60,804 bases of DNA, taken from NCBI RefSeq assembly GCF_018130385.1, contig NZ_JAFCLU010000036.1:1-60804 (forward strand), written 5' to 3'. The position numbers and the translations under genes are program-made. This DNA is from Bradyrhizobium sp. AUGA SZCCT0283 (GTDB lineage Bacteria; Pseudomonadota; Alphaproteobacteria; Rhizobiales; Xanthobacteraceae). Below, one piece after another: positions 26,053 through 33,463 of the stretch; position 1 is the first letter of the stretch; each line of letters opens with the position of its first letter. A model generated the notes under the pieces. It worked only from the letters and a program-made list of their open reading frames with translations. It made no database searches and was not told the origin of the DNA.

Positions 26053-27238
26053 GGCGTGCTCCGCGGTAGGCGCTGACCATCACGCGCTCGACCGGCTGGG
26101 CGAGCCCGATTTCGGCATCGTTGAGATAGCAACCGGGGTCCTCCGCCCAGGGATCGCCGGTGATGCGCATGGCGCGCACCCTTGTGTTGCCGTTGCAGAC
26201 GTCGAAATAGGCGCACTGGCCGCAGCGTCCGCCGATAGCGCGCGGCTTCTGCTTCAGCCCAGCCATGATCGGATCGGACAGGTCGCTCCAGATCGACGAG
26301 AACGGCCGCGCCTTGACGTTGCCGAGGGTGTAGTGCCACCACATCGTGTCCGGATGTACGTTGCCGAGATTGTCGATATTGGCGACGTTGACGCCGGAGG
26401 AATTGCCGCCCCACTGCACCAGCCGCGTGCGCAAATCTTCCACCGCCTGCGGCATGATACGTGCAGCCCACTGCAGCAGATAGACCGCGTCGGCGTCGTT
26501 GTTACCGGTAACAATTTCCATCTCGCTGCCGTTTTGCACCCATCGCCAGGCGCGATCGATCACCATGTCCATGGCATCTCGCGTCGTCTGCCACATCGCA
26601 TCGTCGCCGCGGTTCTTGTTGCCGCGGCCGGCATACACCAGATGTGACAGATAGAATTTGTGAAAGCCCTCGCGCTCCACCAGGTCCAGCATCCGCGGCA
26701 GCTCCGCGGCAGTGTCCTCCGTCATCGTGAAACGCACGCCGACCTTGATGCCGCGGTCGCGTAACAGCCGCAGCCCGCCGAGCGCCTCGTCGTAGGCCCC
26801 GACCTTGCGGCGGAAGCGGTCATGGGTGTCGCCGATACCGTCGAGCGAAATTCCGACATAGTCGTAACCGATACCGCGGATGCGGTCGGCGAGCGGAGCG
26901 TCCACCAAGGTGCCGTTGCTGGAGAGCCCGACATAGAACTTCATGGCCTTGGCGCGTTCTGAAATTTCGAAGATGTCACATCGCATCAGGGGTTCGCCAC
27001 CTGACAGGATCAGGACTGGAACGTGAAACGCCTTGAGGTCATCCATGACGGAGAAGACTTCCGGCGTCGACAGCTCGCCGGGAAAGTCGACGTCGCCCGA
27101 AATCGAGTAGCAATGCTTGCAGGTCAAGTTGCAGCGCCGGATCAGGTTCCAGATAACCACCGGGCCGGGCGGCTTATGGCCCAGGCCGAGCGGCGTCGGC
27201 GCATGCAGTTCGTGCAGGTAATGGCTAAGGCGAAACAT
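26030..27238 (-). CDS. nirJ: NirJ, heme d1 radical SAM enzyme
   Basis: 402-residue radical SAM protein. The [4Fe-4S]/SAM motif is CNLTCKHC (Cys 36, 40, 43), followed by LILSGGEPLMR, and a C-terminal SPASM-like cluster region with CGQCAYFDVCNGN. NirJ removes two propionate side chains from the isobacteriochlorin precursor and installs the oxo groups of heme d1. It is cytoplasmic. Gene order nirH-nirJ-nirN on one strand with short gaps or overlaps agrees with known nir operons. Confidence 0.94.
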   Translation of the reverse strand: MFRLSHYLHELHAPTPLGLGHKPPGPVVIWNLIRRCNLTCKHCYSISGDVDFPGELSTPEVFSVMDDLKAFHVPVLILSGGEPLMRCDIFEISERAKAMKFYVGLSSNGTLVDAPLADRIRGIGYDYVGISLDGIGDTHDRFRRKVGAYDEALGGLRLLRDRGIKVGVRFTMTEDTAAELPRMLDLVEREGFHKFYLSHLVYAGRGNKNRGDDAMWQTTRDAMDMVIDRAWRWVQNGSEMEIVTGNNDADAVYLLQWAARIMPQAVEDLRTRLVQWGGNSSGVNVANIDNLGNVHPDTMWWHYTLGNVKARPFSSIWSDLSDPIMAGLKQKPRAIGGRCGQCAYFDVCNGNTRVRAMRITGDPWAEDPGCYLNDAEIGLAQPVERVMVSAYRGARHEAQLSL

Positions 27239-27266
27239 CTTGCGGCGCTCCCTTGGCGTCTGGCGT

Positions 27267-27743
27267 TCACGCAGCGATGCGCAATCCGGTCTTCTTCAAG
27301 ATCCGGGTTGAAAACAGGACGTCGTGCGAGCGCGCGGCAGGGCCAATCAATCGCGCAATGCGCTGGACCTTGTCCCTGACCTCGTCCCGCGTTTGGCCGT
27401 GCACCATCGCGAACAGGTTGTACGGCCACAGCGGCAGATGGCGCGGGCGCTCATAGCAATGGGTTACCTCGTCGAGCGCGCCGATCCTGGTGCCGATCCC
27501 GGCAACCGCCTCGTCCTCGACGTCCCACACCGACATGCCGTTGGCCGTAAAGCCGAGCGCGTAATGATTGGGAATCGCGCCGATCCGCCGGATCGCGCCC
27601 GCATCGAGCAACCGTTTCAGGCGGGTGATGACCTCGGCCTGATCGAGGTCGAGCTTTTCGGCGATCGCCCGATAGGGCTCCCGCACCAGGGGAAGGCCGG
27701 CTTGCGTAGCCGCTACGATCCTGCGGTCGATGGCATCGAGCAT
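27267..27743 (-). CDS. nirH: NirH, siroheme decarboxylase subunit (AsnC/Lrp-like)
   Basis: 158 residues of the AsnC/Lrp-like siroheme decarboxylase family, which converts siroheme to 12,18-didecarboxysiroheme in complex with NirDL and NirG. Features: an N-terminal winged-helix-like part (EKLDLDQAEVITRLKRLLDAG) and the family signature CYERPRHLPLWPYNLFAMVHG. ATG 27743 lies two bases after the nirG stop, so translation is coupled. The longer upstream frame is an artefact of nirG's other frame. Together with nirG and nirDL, all four family domains are present. Confidence 0.9.
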   Translation of the reverse strand: MLDAIDRRIVAATQAGLPLVREPYRAIAEKLDLDQAEVITRLKRLLDAGAIRRIGAIPNHYALGFTANGMSVWDVEDEAVAGIGTRIGALDEVTHCYERPRHLPLWPYNLFAMVHGQTRDEVRDKVQRIARLIGPAARSHDVLFSTRILKKTGLRIAA

Positions 27744-27745
27744 CC

Positions 27746-28198
27746 CTACACCTCCACGCGGAATCCGACAAAGAATTCGTGCATCTTCGGCATGGCATGC
27801 ACGCCAAGGCCCGTTTCCGCTTCGATTTCGGAAATAACCCGCGCGATGCGGCGCGGGTCTTCGGCCGACACGACGAACCACATGTTGAGCGCGTGACTGC
27901 GCTCGTAATTCTGCGAAATTTCGGGGTGGGCGTTGACCAGTTTCGCCACCTCGTCGAACCGCTCCGGCGGCACGGCGATGGCCGCGAGACAGACATCGCC
28001 GCCAAGCATTTCCGCGTTCCACAGCGGTCCGAAGCGGCTCAACTGCCCCGTTCCGACCAGATCGCGGACGCCTTCGAGCAGTTCGCCTTCGCTCAATCCG
28101 AGCGTCGCGCCGGCATCGCGGAACGGGCGCGGCGTCAGCGGAAATCCGCCTTGCAGACCGTTGATGATCGCCTTCTCGGTGGGACTGATGACGGGCAT
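27746..28198 (-). CDS. nirG: NirG, siroheme decarboxylase subunit (AsnC/Lrp-like)
   Basis: 150 residues, homologous to NirH and NirDL. The signature here is NYERSHALNMWFVVSAED, the variant typical of NirD/NirG, as opposed to the RPRHLPLWPYN form in NirH/NirL. The ATG at 28198 shares one base with the nirDL stop (TGATG), implying coupled translation. Part of the siroheme decarboxylase complex in heme d1 synthesis. Assignment as NirG over NirD rests on gene order after the fused nirDL. Confidence 0.88.
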   Translation of the reverse strand: MPVISPTEKAIINGLQGGFPLTPRPFRDAGATLGLSEGELLEGVRDLVGTGQLSRFGPLWNAEMLGGDVCLAAIAVPPERFDEVAKLVNAHPEISQNYERSHALNMWFVVSAEDPRRIARVISEIEAETGLGVHAMPKMHEFFVGFRVEV

Positions 28199-29187
28199 CA
28201 ATTCAATCCTTGCCTGGCATCGGAGAACACCGCGCCGCGCTGCTTGAAGCGGCGCGTCGAAAACAGCACCGCCTGCCTGTTCAAGCCGGTATCGGCCAAG
28301 AGATTGATTTCATCGATGACGGCGAAGGCCTCGTGCCTCGCCTTGGCGTGGATCATGCAAAAGATATTGTAAGGCCATAGCGGCAGGTGCCGCGGCCTGC
28401 GGTAGCACAGGGTGACGTGCGGATTGCGCGTGAAACTGGCCGCGACGGAATCGACCATGTCATCCGGCACGTCCCACACCGCCATGGCATTGGAGTTGAA
28501 GCCGAGCTTGTCATGGCGCACGACGCAGCCAAAGCGCGTGACGACGCCGGCCGCGGCAAGATGGTCGAGCCGGTCGATGATTTCGGCCTGATTGAGGTCG
28601 AGTTGCTCGGCGACCGCGCGATATGGCTGCTCGACCAATGTCAAGCCGTCCTGGATTGCCGCAAGGATGCGGCGATCACGCGGATCGGGATGGTAGTCTC
28701 CGCACGGATCGGTGGCCTTCCGCATCGAGGGACGCACCGTGCCCAACGGAAAGCCGAGACCGAGATGGTAAGCCTTCAGCATCGGCAGATCGATCGCCTC
28801 CAGCCCGGTCTGATGCCTGATGCTCTCGTTCGTCGCGGCGATCGCGTTGGCATCAGCGCCGGCGATCACGAACCACAGGTTCAGCGCATGGGTTCGCTCG
28901 TAGTTATGTGTGACGAGCGGCTCGCGACTGACGATCGCCGCCACCTCTTCCAGCCGTTCGGGAGGAACCTGCAGCGCCGCCAATGTGCTTGTGCCGATGG
29001 TGTTCGGCCGGACCACCGCTCCAATGCGTGAGATTACGCCGATCTCGCGCAAGCGACGAAAAACTCCAATGGCTTCGCGTTCGTTGAGCGCCGCCGAGCG
29101 GCCAACGACTTCGAAGGGTTTATCGACGAGCGGGAAATTATGCTGCCAGCGATCAACCAGCGACAGTTCGACGGGATCCGGGCTCAT
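28198..29187 (-). CDS. nirDL: NirDL fusion, siroheme decarboxylase
   Basis: 329 residues made of two AsnC/Lrp-like siroheme decarboxylase domains. The N-terminal half carries the NirD signature (NYERTHALNLWFVIAGAD) and the C-terminal half the NirL signature (CYRRPRHLPLWPYNIFCMI). In some denitrifiers these are separate genes; the fused form is known from Paracoccus-type and other clusters. Starts in a 4-bp ATGA overlap with nirF. Cytoplasmic. Confidence 0.92.
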   Translation of the reverse strand: MSPDPVELSLVDRWQHNFPLVDKPFEVVGRSAALNEREAIGVFRRLREIGVISRIGAVVRPNTIGTSTLAALQVPPERLEEVAAIVSREPLVTHNYERTHALNLWFVIAGADANAIAATNESIRHQTGLEAIDLPMLKAYHLGLGFPLGTVRPSMRKATDPCGDYHPDPRDRRILAAIQDGLTLVEQPYRAVAEQLDLNQAEIIDRLDHLAAAGVVTRFGCVVRHDKLGFNSNAMAVWDVPDDMVDSVAASFTRNPHVTLCYRRPRHLPLWPYNIFCMIHAKARHEAFAVIDEINLLADTGLNRQAVLFSTRRFKQRGAVFSDARQGLN

Positions 29188-30362
29188 TGTCCAATCCTCA
29201 TTGCGCGCGCTGTGAAGAAAATGCCGGAAGGCTTTTGCGCGGAGATCTCGCCCTTTTTCGCGAAGGTCGCAGCGTCGTAAATTTCGACGCGGTCGGCGTC
29301 GCGCAGCGAGACCCAGACCTCGTTTCCGCGCGGCGTGAATTCCATATGCAGCACCGCAGGTCCCGGCGCGAAGCGGTGGATCACTTTCAGCGTCAGCGTA
29401 TCGACGATGTCGATCGTGTCATTGAGCGGGTGCGCGAAATTGACCCAAACATGGCGGCCGTCGGGGCGCGCTACCGCGAACACGGGCTGACCGTGGGTAG
29501 CAATGCGGCCGGCCTCGGCAAAGCTTCGCGTATCCACAGCGATCAGTTCATGGCGACCAACCGCGGGAAGCAGCAACCTGTCACCGATTGCCGCCCAACC
29601 TTCGAGGTGCGGCATCTTGTATACCGGCATCGGCTCCTCGCCGTGCCCGTAATGGTCAAGGATTCGCTCGGCTTTCAGCGGTGACTGCCACATGTCGACA
29701 TGTACCACGCCATCCTCTCCGAACAGGCCGGCCAGGTAATGCCGGCCGTCGGGCGTGACGTTGCCGTCATAGGGCAGCTTGCCGACGCCCGTCAGTCTGG
29801 TGATGGCCGGGGTCTCGACCGTGGAAAGATCCGCGATCCAGATCTCGCCGGCGTTATAGAGCGCAAATGCAAAACGGCGCCCCGGCAGATCGACGAGGCC
29901 GACAGTCTTCGAAGCCTTGCCGTCGGCGCCAGTGGCGGGAATGTCCGCGACGAGCGCCAGCGTTTTGGCGTCGAATACACGCACCCCGCCCGGTTCGTAG
30001 TTCGAGACCGCGATCAGCTCGCCGTCATCGGAAATGGCGCCACCGATCGAATTTCCCGCCTGGACCACACGCCCGGCTATCGACGCGGTGAGCAGATCAA
30101 TCCTGGTCAGTGCGCCGTCGCGTCCGAATACATAGCCGTAGCGCTGATCCGGCGAGAACACGACCGACGCGTGCGAAAGATCGCCGACGCCCTCGACGCG
30201 ACCGATCGTCTGCCGTGCGCTGGTATCGACGATCAGCACCGAACCTTTCGCGCGCTCGATGACCAAGCCGAGATTGCCGGTACCGCGCAATCCTTCGGCA
30301 AATCCGGTTACCGGAATCGTCAATACCAACAGTGCAGCAAGCCATCGCGCGACGACCATCAT
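29184..30362 (-). CDS. nirF: NirF, heme d1 synthesis propeller protein
   Basis: 392 residues with an N-terminal signal or anchor (WLAALLVLTIPVTGFAEG) and a cd1-like beta-propeller (repeated VFSPDQRYGYVFGRD, NVTPDGRHYLAGLFG, MEFTPRGNEVWVSLRD). NirF is needed for a late step in heme d1 formation, proposed as d1 precursor dehydrogenation. Length equals that of the Pseudomonas protein as I recall it. Start ATG 30362 overlaps the nirC stop by 4 bp; the longer frame runs inside nirC. Confidence 0.91.
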   Translation of the reverse strand: MMVVARWLAALLVLTIPVTGFAEGLRGTGNLGLVIERAKGSVLIVDTSARQTIGRVEGVGDLSHASVVFSPDQRYGYVFGRDGALTRIDLLTASIAGRVVQAGNSIGGAISDDGELIAVSNYEPGGVRVFDAKTLALVADIPATGADGKASKTVGLVDLPGRRFAFALYNAGEIWIADLSTVETPAITRLTGVGKLPYDGNVTPDGRHYLAGLFGEDGVVHVDMWQSPLKAERILDHYGHGEEPMPVYKMPHLEGWAAIGDRLLLPAVGRHELIAVDTRSFAEAGRIATHGQPVFAVARPDGRHVWVNFAHPLNDTIDIVDTLTLKVIHRFAPGPAVLHMEFTPRGNEVWVSLRDADRVEIYDAATFAKKGEISAQKPSGIFFTARAMRIGQ

Positions 30363-30697
30363 GGCAGAGTTCCTTGCTTGAGCCGGTCGGCGATCCAGCG
30401 CGCATCGAGCTCCGACAGCAGCGGACGCCATGGCGGCATCGGCGTGCCCGGGATGCCGTCGAGAATGATGTGGACGAGTTGGTCGCGATCCCACGACCTG
30501 AGTTGATCGACGGTCAGCGGCTTTCCGAGTCCCCCCTTCAGGGTCAGCCCGTGGCATGAGCCGCAGTCCTGCCGCACCAGATCGGCCAATTTCACCGGAT
30601 CTGGCGCGGTCTCTCCGGCCGTGGCAGGCGCTATCATCGCGATCAACGCCAGCGCCGCGTTAGGCCACAACCGAGATCGCGCGGGAGTCCCTTGCAT
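30359..30697 (-). CDS. nirC: NirC, small c-type cytochrome
   Basis: 112 residues: signal peptide (LALIAMIAPATAGE), one heme-c site CGSCH (residues 45-49) and a Met ligand candidate in TPMPPW. NirC is a periplasmic electron carrier linked to cd1 maturation or reduction. ATG 30697 is preceded by GAGG at good spacing and lies 38 bp inside the end of nirE. Alternative ATG at 30709. Confidence 0.87.
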   Translation of the reverse strand: MQGTPARSRLWPNAALALIAMIAPATAGETAPDPVKLADLVRQDCGSCHGLTLKGGLGKPLTVDQLRSWDRDQLVHIILDGIPGTPMPPWRPLLSELDARWIADRLKQGTLP

Positions 30698-31439
30698 CGA
30701 CGTCCTCATTGCGGTGCATGGCGATCGCTGCGACCCGACCGATGATGAACAGAACGGGACCGGCAAAGCCTGCCTCCTGGGCCACCGCGGGAAGTGCGGA
30801 GAGCCAAGCGCATATTCGCTGCTCCTGCGGGGTCGTGCCTTGACACACCGCAAGCACCGGGGTGTCCGGCGGCAATCCGTTGGCGATAAGGTTGCCAGCG
30901 ATCTCCTCGATATTAGCCAGCCCCATGTAGACAACGAGCGTGGTTTCGGAATCGGCCAACGTTGCCCAGTCCAGATCCAGCGGCTCGTTTGCCTTGCGAT
31001 GGCCGGTGACGTAGCGGACGCCTGTCGCAAGCCCACGATGGGTCAGCGGAATTCGCGCCGACGCGGCACACCCTTGCGCCGCGGTGATGCCGGGGATGAC
31101 CTCGTAGGGAATACCAGCGCGCTCGAGTTCGGCCGCCTCCTCGGAGCCGCGCCCGAAAATGAAGGGGTCGCCGCCCTTGAGCCGCACCACGGTTCGGCCG
31201 GCGCGACCGAGCCGCACCAGCATTTCGTTGATCTCTTCCTGCGGCACCGGATGAAAGCTTGCCTGCTTGCCGACATTGATCCGGGCCGCGCCTTCCCCGA
31301 TCGTGGCGAGAATACTGTCGGGTACCAGGCGATCGTACACGACCACGTCGGCCTCCCGTATCACCCGCGCCGCCTTCAAGGTAAGCAGTTCGGGATCGCC
31401 CGGGCCTGCCCCGACCAGGTAGACTTTTCCAACGCTCAT
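30660..31439 (-). CDS. nirE: NirE, uroporphyrinogen-III C-methyltransferase
   Basis: 259-residue SAM-dependent methyltransferase making precorrin-2, the entry to heme d1. Motifs: VYLVGAGPGDPELLTL, VVVYDRLV, LKGGDPFIFGRG and PGITAAQG, all typical of CobA/NirE. It has no CysG-type dehydrogenase/chelatase extension, so sirohydrochlorin chelation must be done by another protein, for which the CbiX-like product at 23717 is a candidate. ATG 31439 chosen because the family begins there (VGKVYLVG) and GGAG precedes it. Confidence 0.92.
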   Translation of the reverse strand: MSVGKVYLVGAGPGDPELLTLKAARVIREADVVVYDRLVPDSILATIGEGAARINVGKQASFHPVPQEEINEMLVRLGRAGRTVVRLKGGDPFIFGRGSEEAAELERAGIPYEVIPGITAAQGCAASARIPLTHRGLATGVRYVTGHRKANEPLDLDWATLADSETTLVVYMGLANIEEIAGNLIANGLPPDTPVLAVCQGTTPQEQRICAWLSALPAVAQEAGFAGPVLFIIGRVAAIAMHRNEDVDARDSRAISVVA

Positions 31440-31483
31440 GCGCGCTCCGCCCGGTTTTGACTTTTGAGTTTCGGCTCTTGCGT

Positions 31484-31521
31484 CGAGGCGGCACGGCAAG
31501 CTTGCTTGCCGCGCCGCCTCG
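31484..31521 (-). terminator. Hairpin between nirS and nirE
   Basis: 17-bp stem with one mismatch and a 4-base loop, 14 bases after the nirS stop. No U-run follows on the minus strand. It probably protects or attenuates the transcript, so that nirS is made in excess over the biosynthesis genes. Confidence 0.65.
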
Positions 31522-31535
31522 TTGTCGTCAGGTCC

Positions 31536-33320
31536 TCAATAGACGTCGTTACGCGTGTTATGGACGTTGAACTTGCCAGTCGGCGTTACCAGCCGTTTGT
31601 CGCGGATGACTGTCTTCAGGGCCAACGTTTTGTCATCGACCACGACGATCGCCGATTCCTGGGCCTTGTTGTTCCAGACCGAGAACCAGACCTCGTTGCC
31701 GTCCTTGTTGAATTCGCCCTGCACGACACGGCGCGCGCCTTCCGAGATCCCGGACCATTGGCCGATCGGAAGCACCTTGTATTCGGGTTTCTCCTTGGCG
31801 AGATCCTTGATCTTGAACACCGCGACCGATGAGGAGATTTCGGCATCGGTATTGAGCGGCGTATCGACGTAGAGGTTTTCCGACTTCGGATGCGTCTTGA
31901 TGAACAGCGACCCGCCGCCCTGGCCGTCGACCGTCTGCACGACCTTCCAGGCGTTTGCCTTGTGCTTTTCCGGATCGGTCCCGATGAAGGAAATCGTCTC
32001 GTTGCCGAGATGGCTGGTCGCCCAGACCGGACCGTATTTCGGATGCAGCAGATTGGCGCCGCGTCCGGGATGCGGGGTCTGGCCACCCGACTCGATCACG
32101 CTGACCAGCTTGTCCTCCTTGGTATCGACGATCGCGATCTTATGCCGAGCGTTCGCCGCCACCAGGAAGTAGCGTCCAGTCTTGTCAAAACCGCCGTCAT
32201 GCAGGAAGCGTTCGGCTTCGATCGCCGTCACTTTCAAATTCTTGATGTCCTTGAAGTTGACGAGCAATATCTGGCCGGTCTCCTTGATGTTGACGACGAA
32301 TTCCGGATTGTAGTGCGAGGCCACGATCGAGGCGACGCGCGGCTCCGGGTGATATTCCTGGGTGTCGTAGGTCATGCCGCGCGTCGAGACGACCTTGAAC
32401 GGCTCCAGCGTCACGCCGTCCATGATGACATATTGCGGCGGCCAGTAGGCACCGGCGATCGCGTACTTGTCCTCGTAGCCCTTGAACTTGGAGGTCTCGA
32501 TCGAGCGCGCCTCGGTGCCGACCTTCAGTTCAGCCACGGTTTGTGGCGGATCCATCCAGAGATCAACGAGGTTGATCTTGGAGTCGCGACCCACCGTGAA
32601 CAGGTACCGCCCGGAGGCCGACATCCGCGAGATGTGCACCGCATAACCCGTCTTCAGAATGAGCTCGATCTTCTTGGTCGTGCCATCGATCAGAGCGACT
32701 TCACCTGCGTCGCGCAGCGTCACCGCGAACAGGTTATCGATGTCGAGCTTGTTCATTTGCTTGGTCGGCCGCTGCGCGACCGGTACCAGAACCTTCCAGC
32801 TCTCCTTGATCTCCTTGAGCCCGAATTCCGGCGGCTGCGCCGGATCATTGAGCAAATAGCGAGCCATCAGCTCGATGTCAGTGGCCTGAAGGTCGCCGGA
32901 GGTACCCCAGTTCGGCATGCCGCCGGGAGATCCGTAGGTGATGAAGTCGCGCAGATAGTCGAAGCCGAGCTTCTTGGTGAGGTCGGGCGTCAGCGGTTTG
33001 CCGGTCGCGCCCTTGCGCAGCACGCCGTGACAGCCCGCGCAACGTTCGAAATAGATCTGGTTGGCCTTGTCGAACTCCGCCTTGCTGAGCACGGGATCGC
33101 CGGGCTTGGTGCCGGGCTGTTCGGTGGCCTTGCCGCCGAGCGTATCCAGGCTCGGCTGATACTGACCGCCCGGTGTGGTCTTGTGCTGCTGGAGATCCGC
33201 GGGCGCTGGCTTGGCGGGTTGCTGCTGCGCCTGTCCAAGCACGGTCGAGCCAAAATAGACGATACTCGCGGCGATGATACCGCCCTTGAGCATTGCATGC
33301 ACATAAGCGTGACGTCGCAT
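31536..33320 (-). CDS. nirS: NirS, cytochrome cd1 nitrite reductase
   Basis: 594-residue periplasmic enzyme that reduces nitrite to NO. Seen: a signal peptide ending near VLGQAQ, the heme-c motif CAGCH (residues 94-98) and the eight-bladed d1 propeller. Candidate d1 residues are visible: the axial His in GYAVHISRM, and the two active-site His in RFLHDGGFD and GQTPHPGRGAN. GAGGGG precedes ATG 33320. First gene of the nirS-E-C-F-DL-G-H-J-N-cbiX operon, with two DNR/NNR-like boxes upstream. Its NO product is presumably consumed by the eNOR-like enzyme of the neighbouring operon. Confidence 0.96.
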   Translation of the reverse strand: MRRHAYVHAMLKGGIIAASIVYFGSTVLGQAQQQPAKPAPADLQQHKTTPGGQYQPSLDTLGGKATEQPGTKPGDPVLSKAEFDKANQIYFERCAGCHGVLRKGATGKPLTPDLTKKLGFDYLRDFITYGSPGGMPNWGTSGDLQATDIELMARYLLNDPAQPPEFGLKEIKESWKVLVPVAQRPTKQMNKLDIDNLFAVTLRDAGEVALIDGTTKKIELILKTGYAVHISRMSASGRYLFTVGRDSKINLVDLWMDPPQTVAELKVGTEARSIETSKFKGYEDKYAIAGAYWPPQYVIMDGVTLEPFKVVSTRGMTYDTQEYHPEPRVASIVASHYNPEFVVNIKETGQILLVNFKDIKNLKVTAIEAERFLHDGGFDKTGRYFLVAANARHKIAIVDTKEDKLVSVIESGGQTPHPGRGANLLHPKYGPVWATSHLGNETISFIGTDPEKHKANAWKVVQTVDGQGGGSLFIKTHPKSENLYVDTPLNTDAEISSSVAVFKIKDLAKEKPEYKVLPIGQWSGISEGARRVVQGEFNKDGNEVWFSVWNNKAQESAIVVVDDKTLALKTVIRDKRLVTPTGKFNVHNTRNDVY

Positions 33321-33381
33321 TGCATCCCCTCCGCGTGAATCTCGGTGCAGGCCTTATGCTCCATGCCGCGGATGCGTTGCC

Positions 33382-33395
33382 TTGACCGCGGTTAA
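33382..33395. promoter_or_regulatory. DNR/NNR-type box in the nirS-nirI intergenic region
   Basis: TTGAC-CGCG-GTTAA, one base from the symmetrical TTGAC-N4-GTCAA recognised by NNR/DNR-type Crp/Fnr regulators. Centred about 68 bp from the nirS ATG, which would put a -41.5 transcription start about 27 bp before it. Confidence 0.65.
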
Positions 33396-33414
33396 GGACG
33401 CGGTTTGTCGCGGT

Positions 33415-33428
33415 TTGACATAGCTCAA
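33415..33428. promoter_or_regulatory. Second DNR/NNR-like box before nirI
   Basis: TTGAC-ATAG-CTCAA, one mismatch from the same consensus. It overlaps the distal in-frame ATG at 33428, arguing that nirI starts further in. Confidence 0.5.
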
Positions 33429-33463
33429 TGCGGCCGTGGCCAAAAACTGCCTCATCCGAAACC

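Noticed and set aside
31890..33338. 482-codon plus-strand frame
   Set aside because: Shadow of nirS with no domain.
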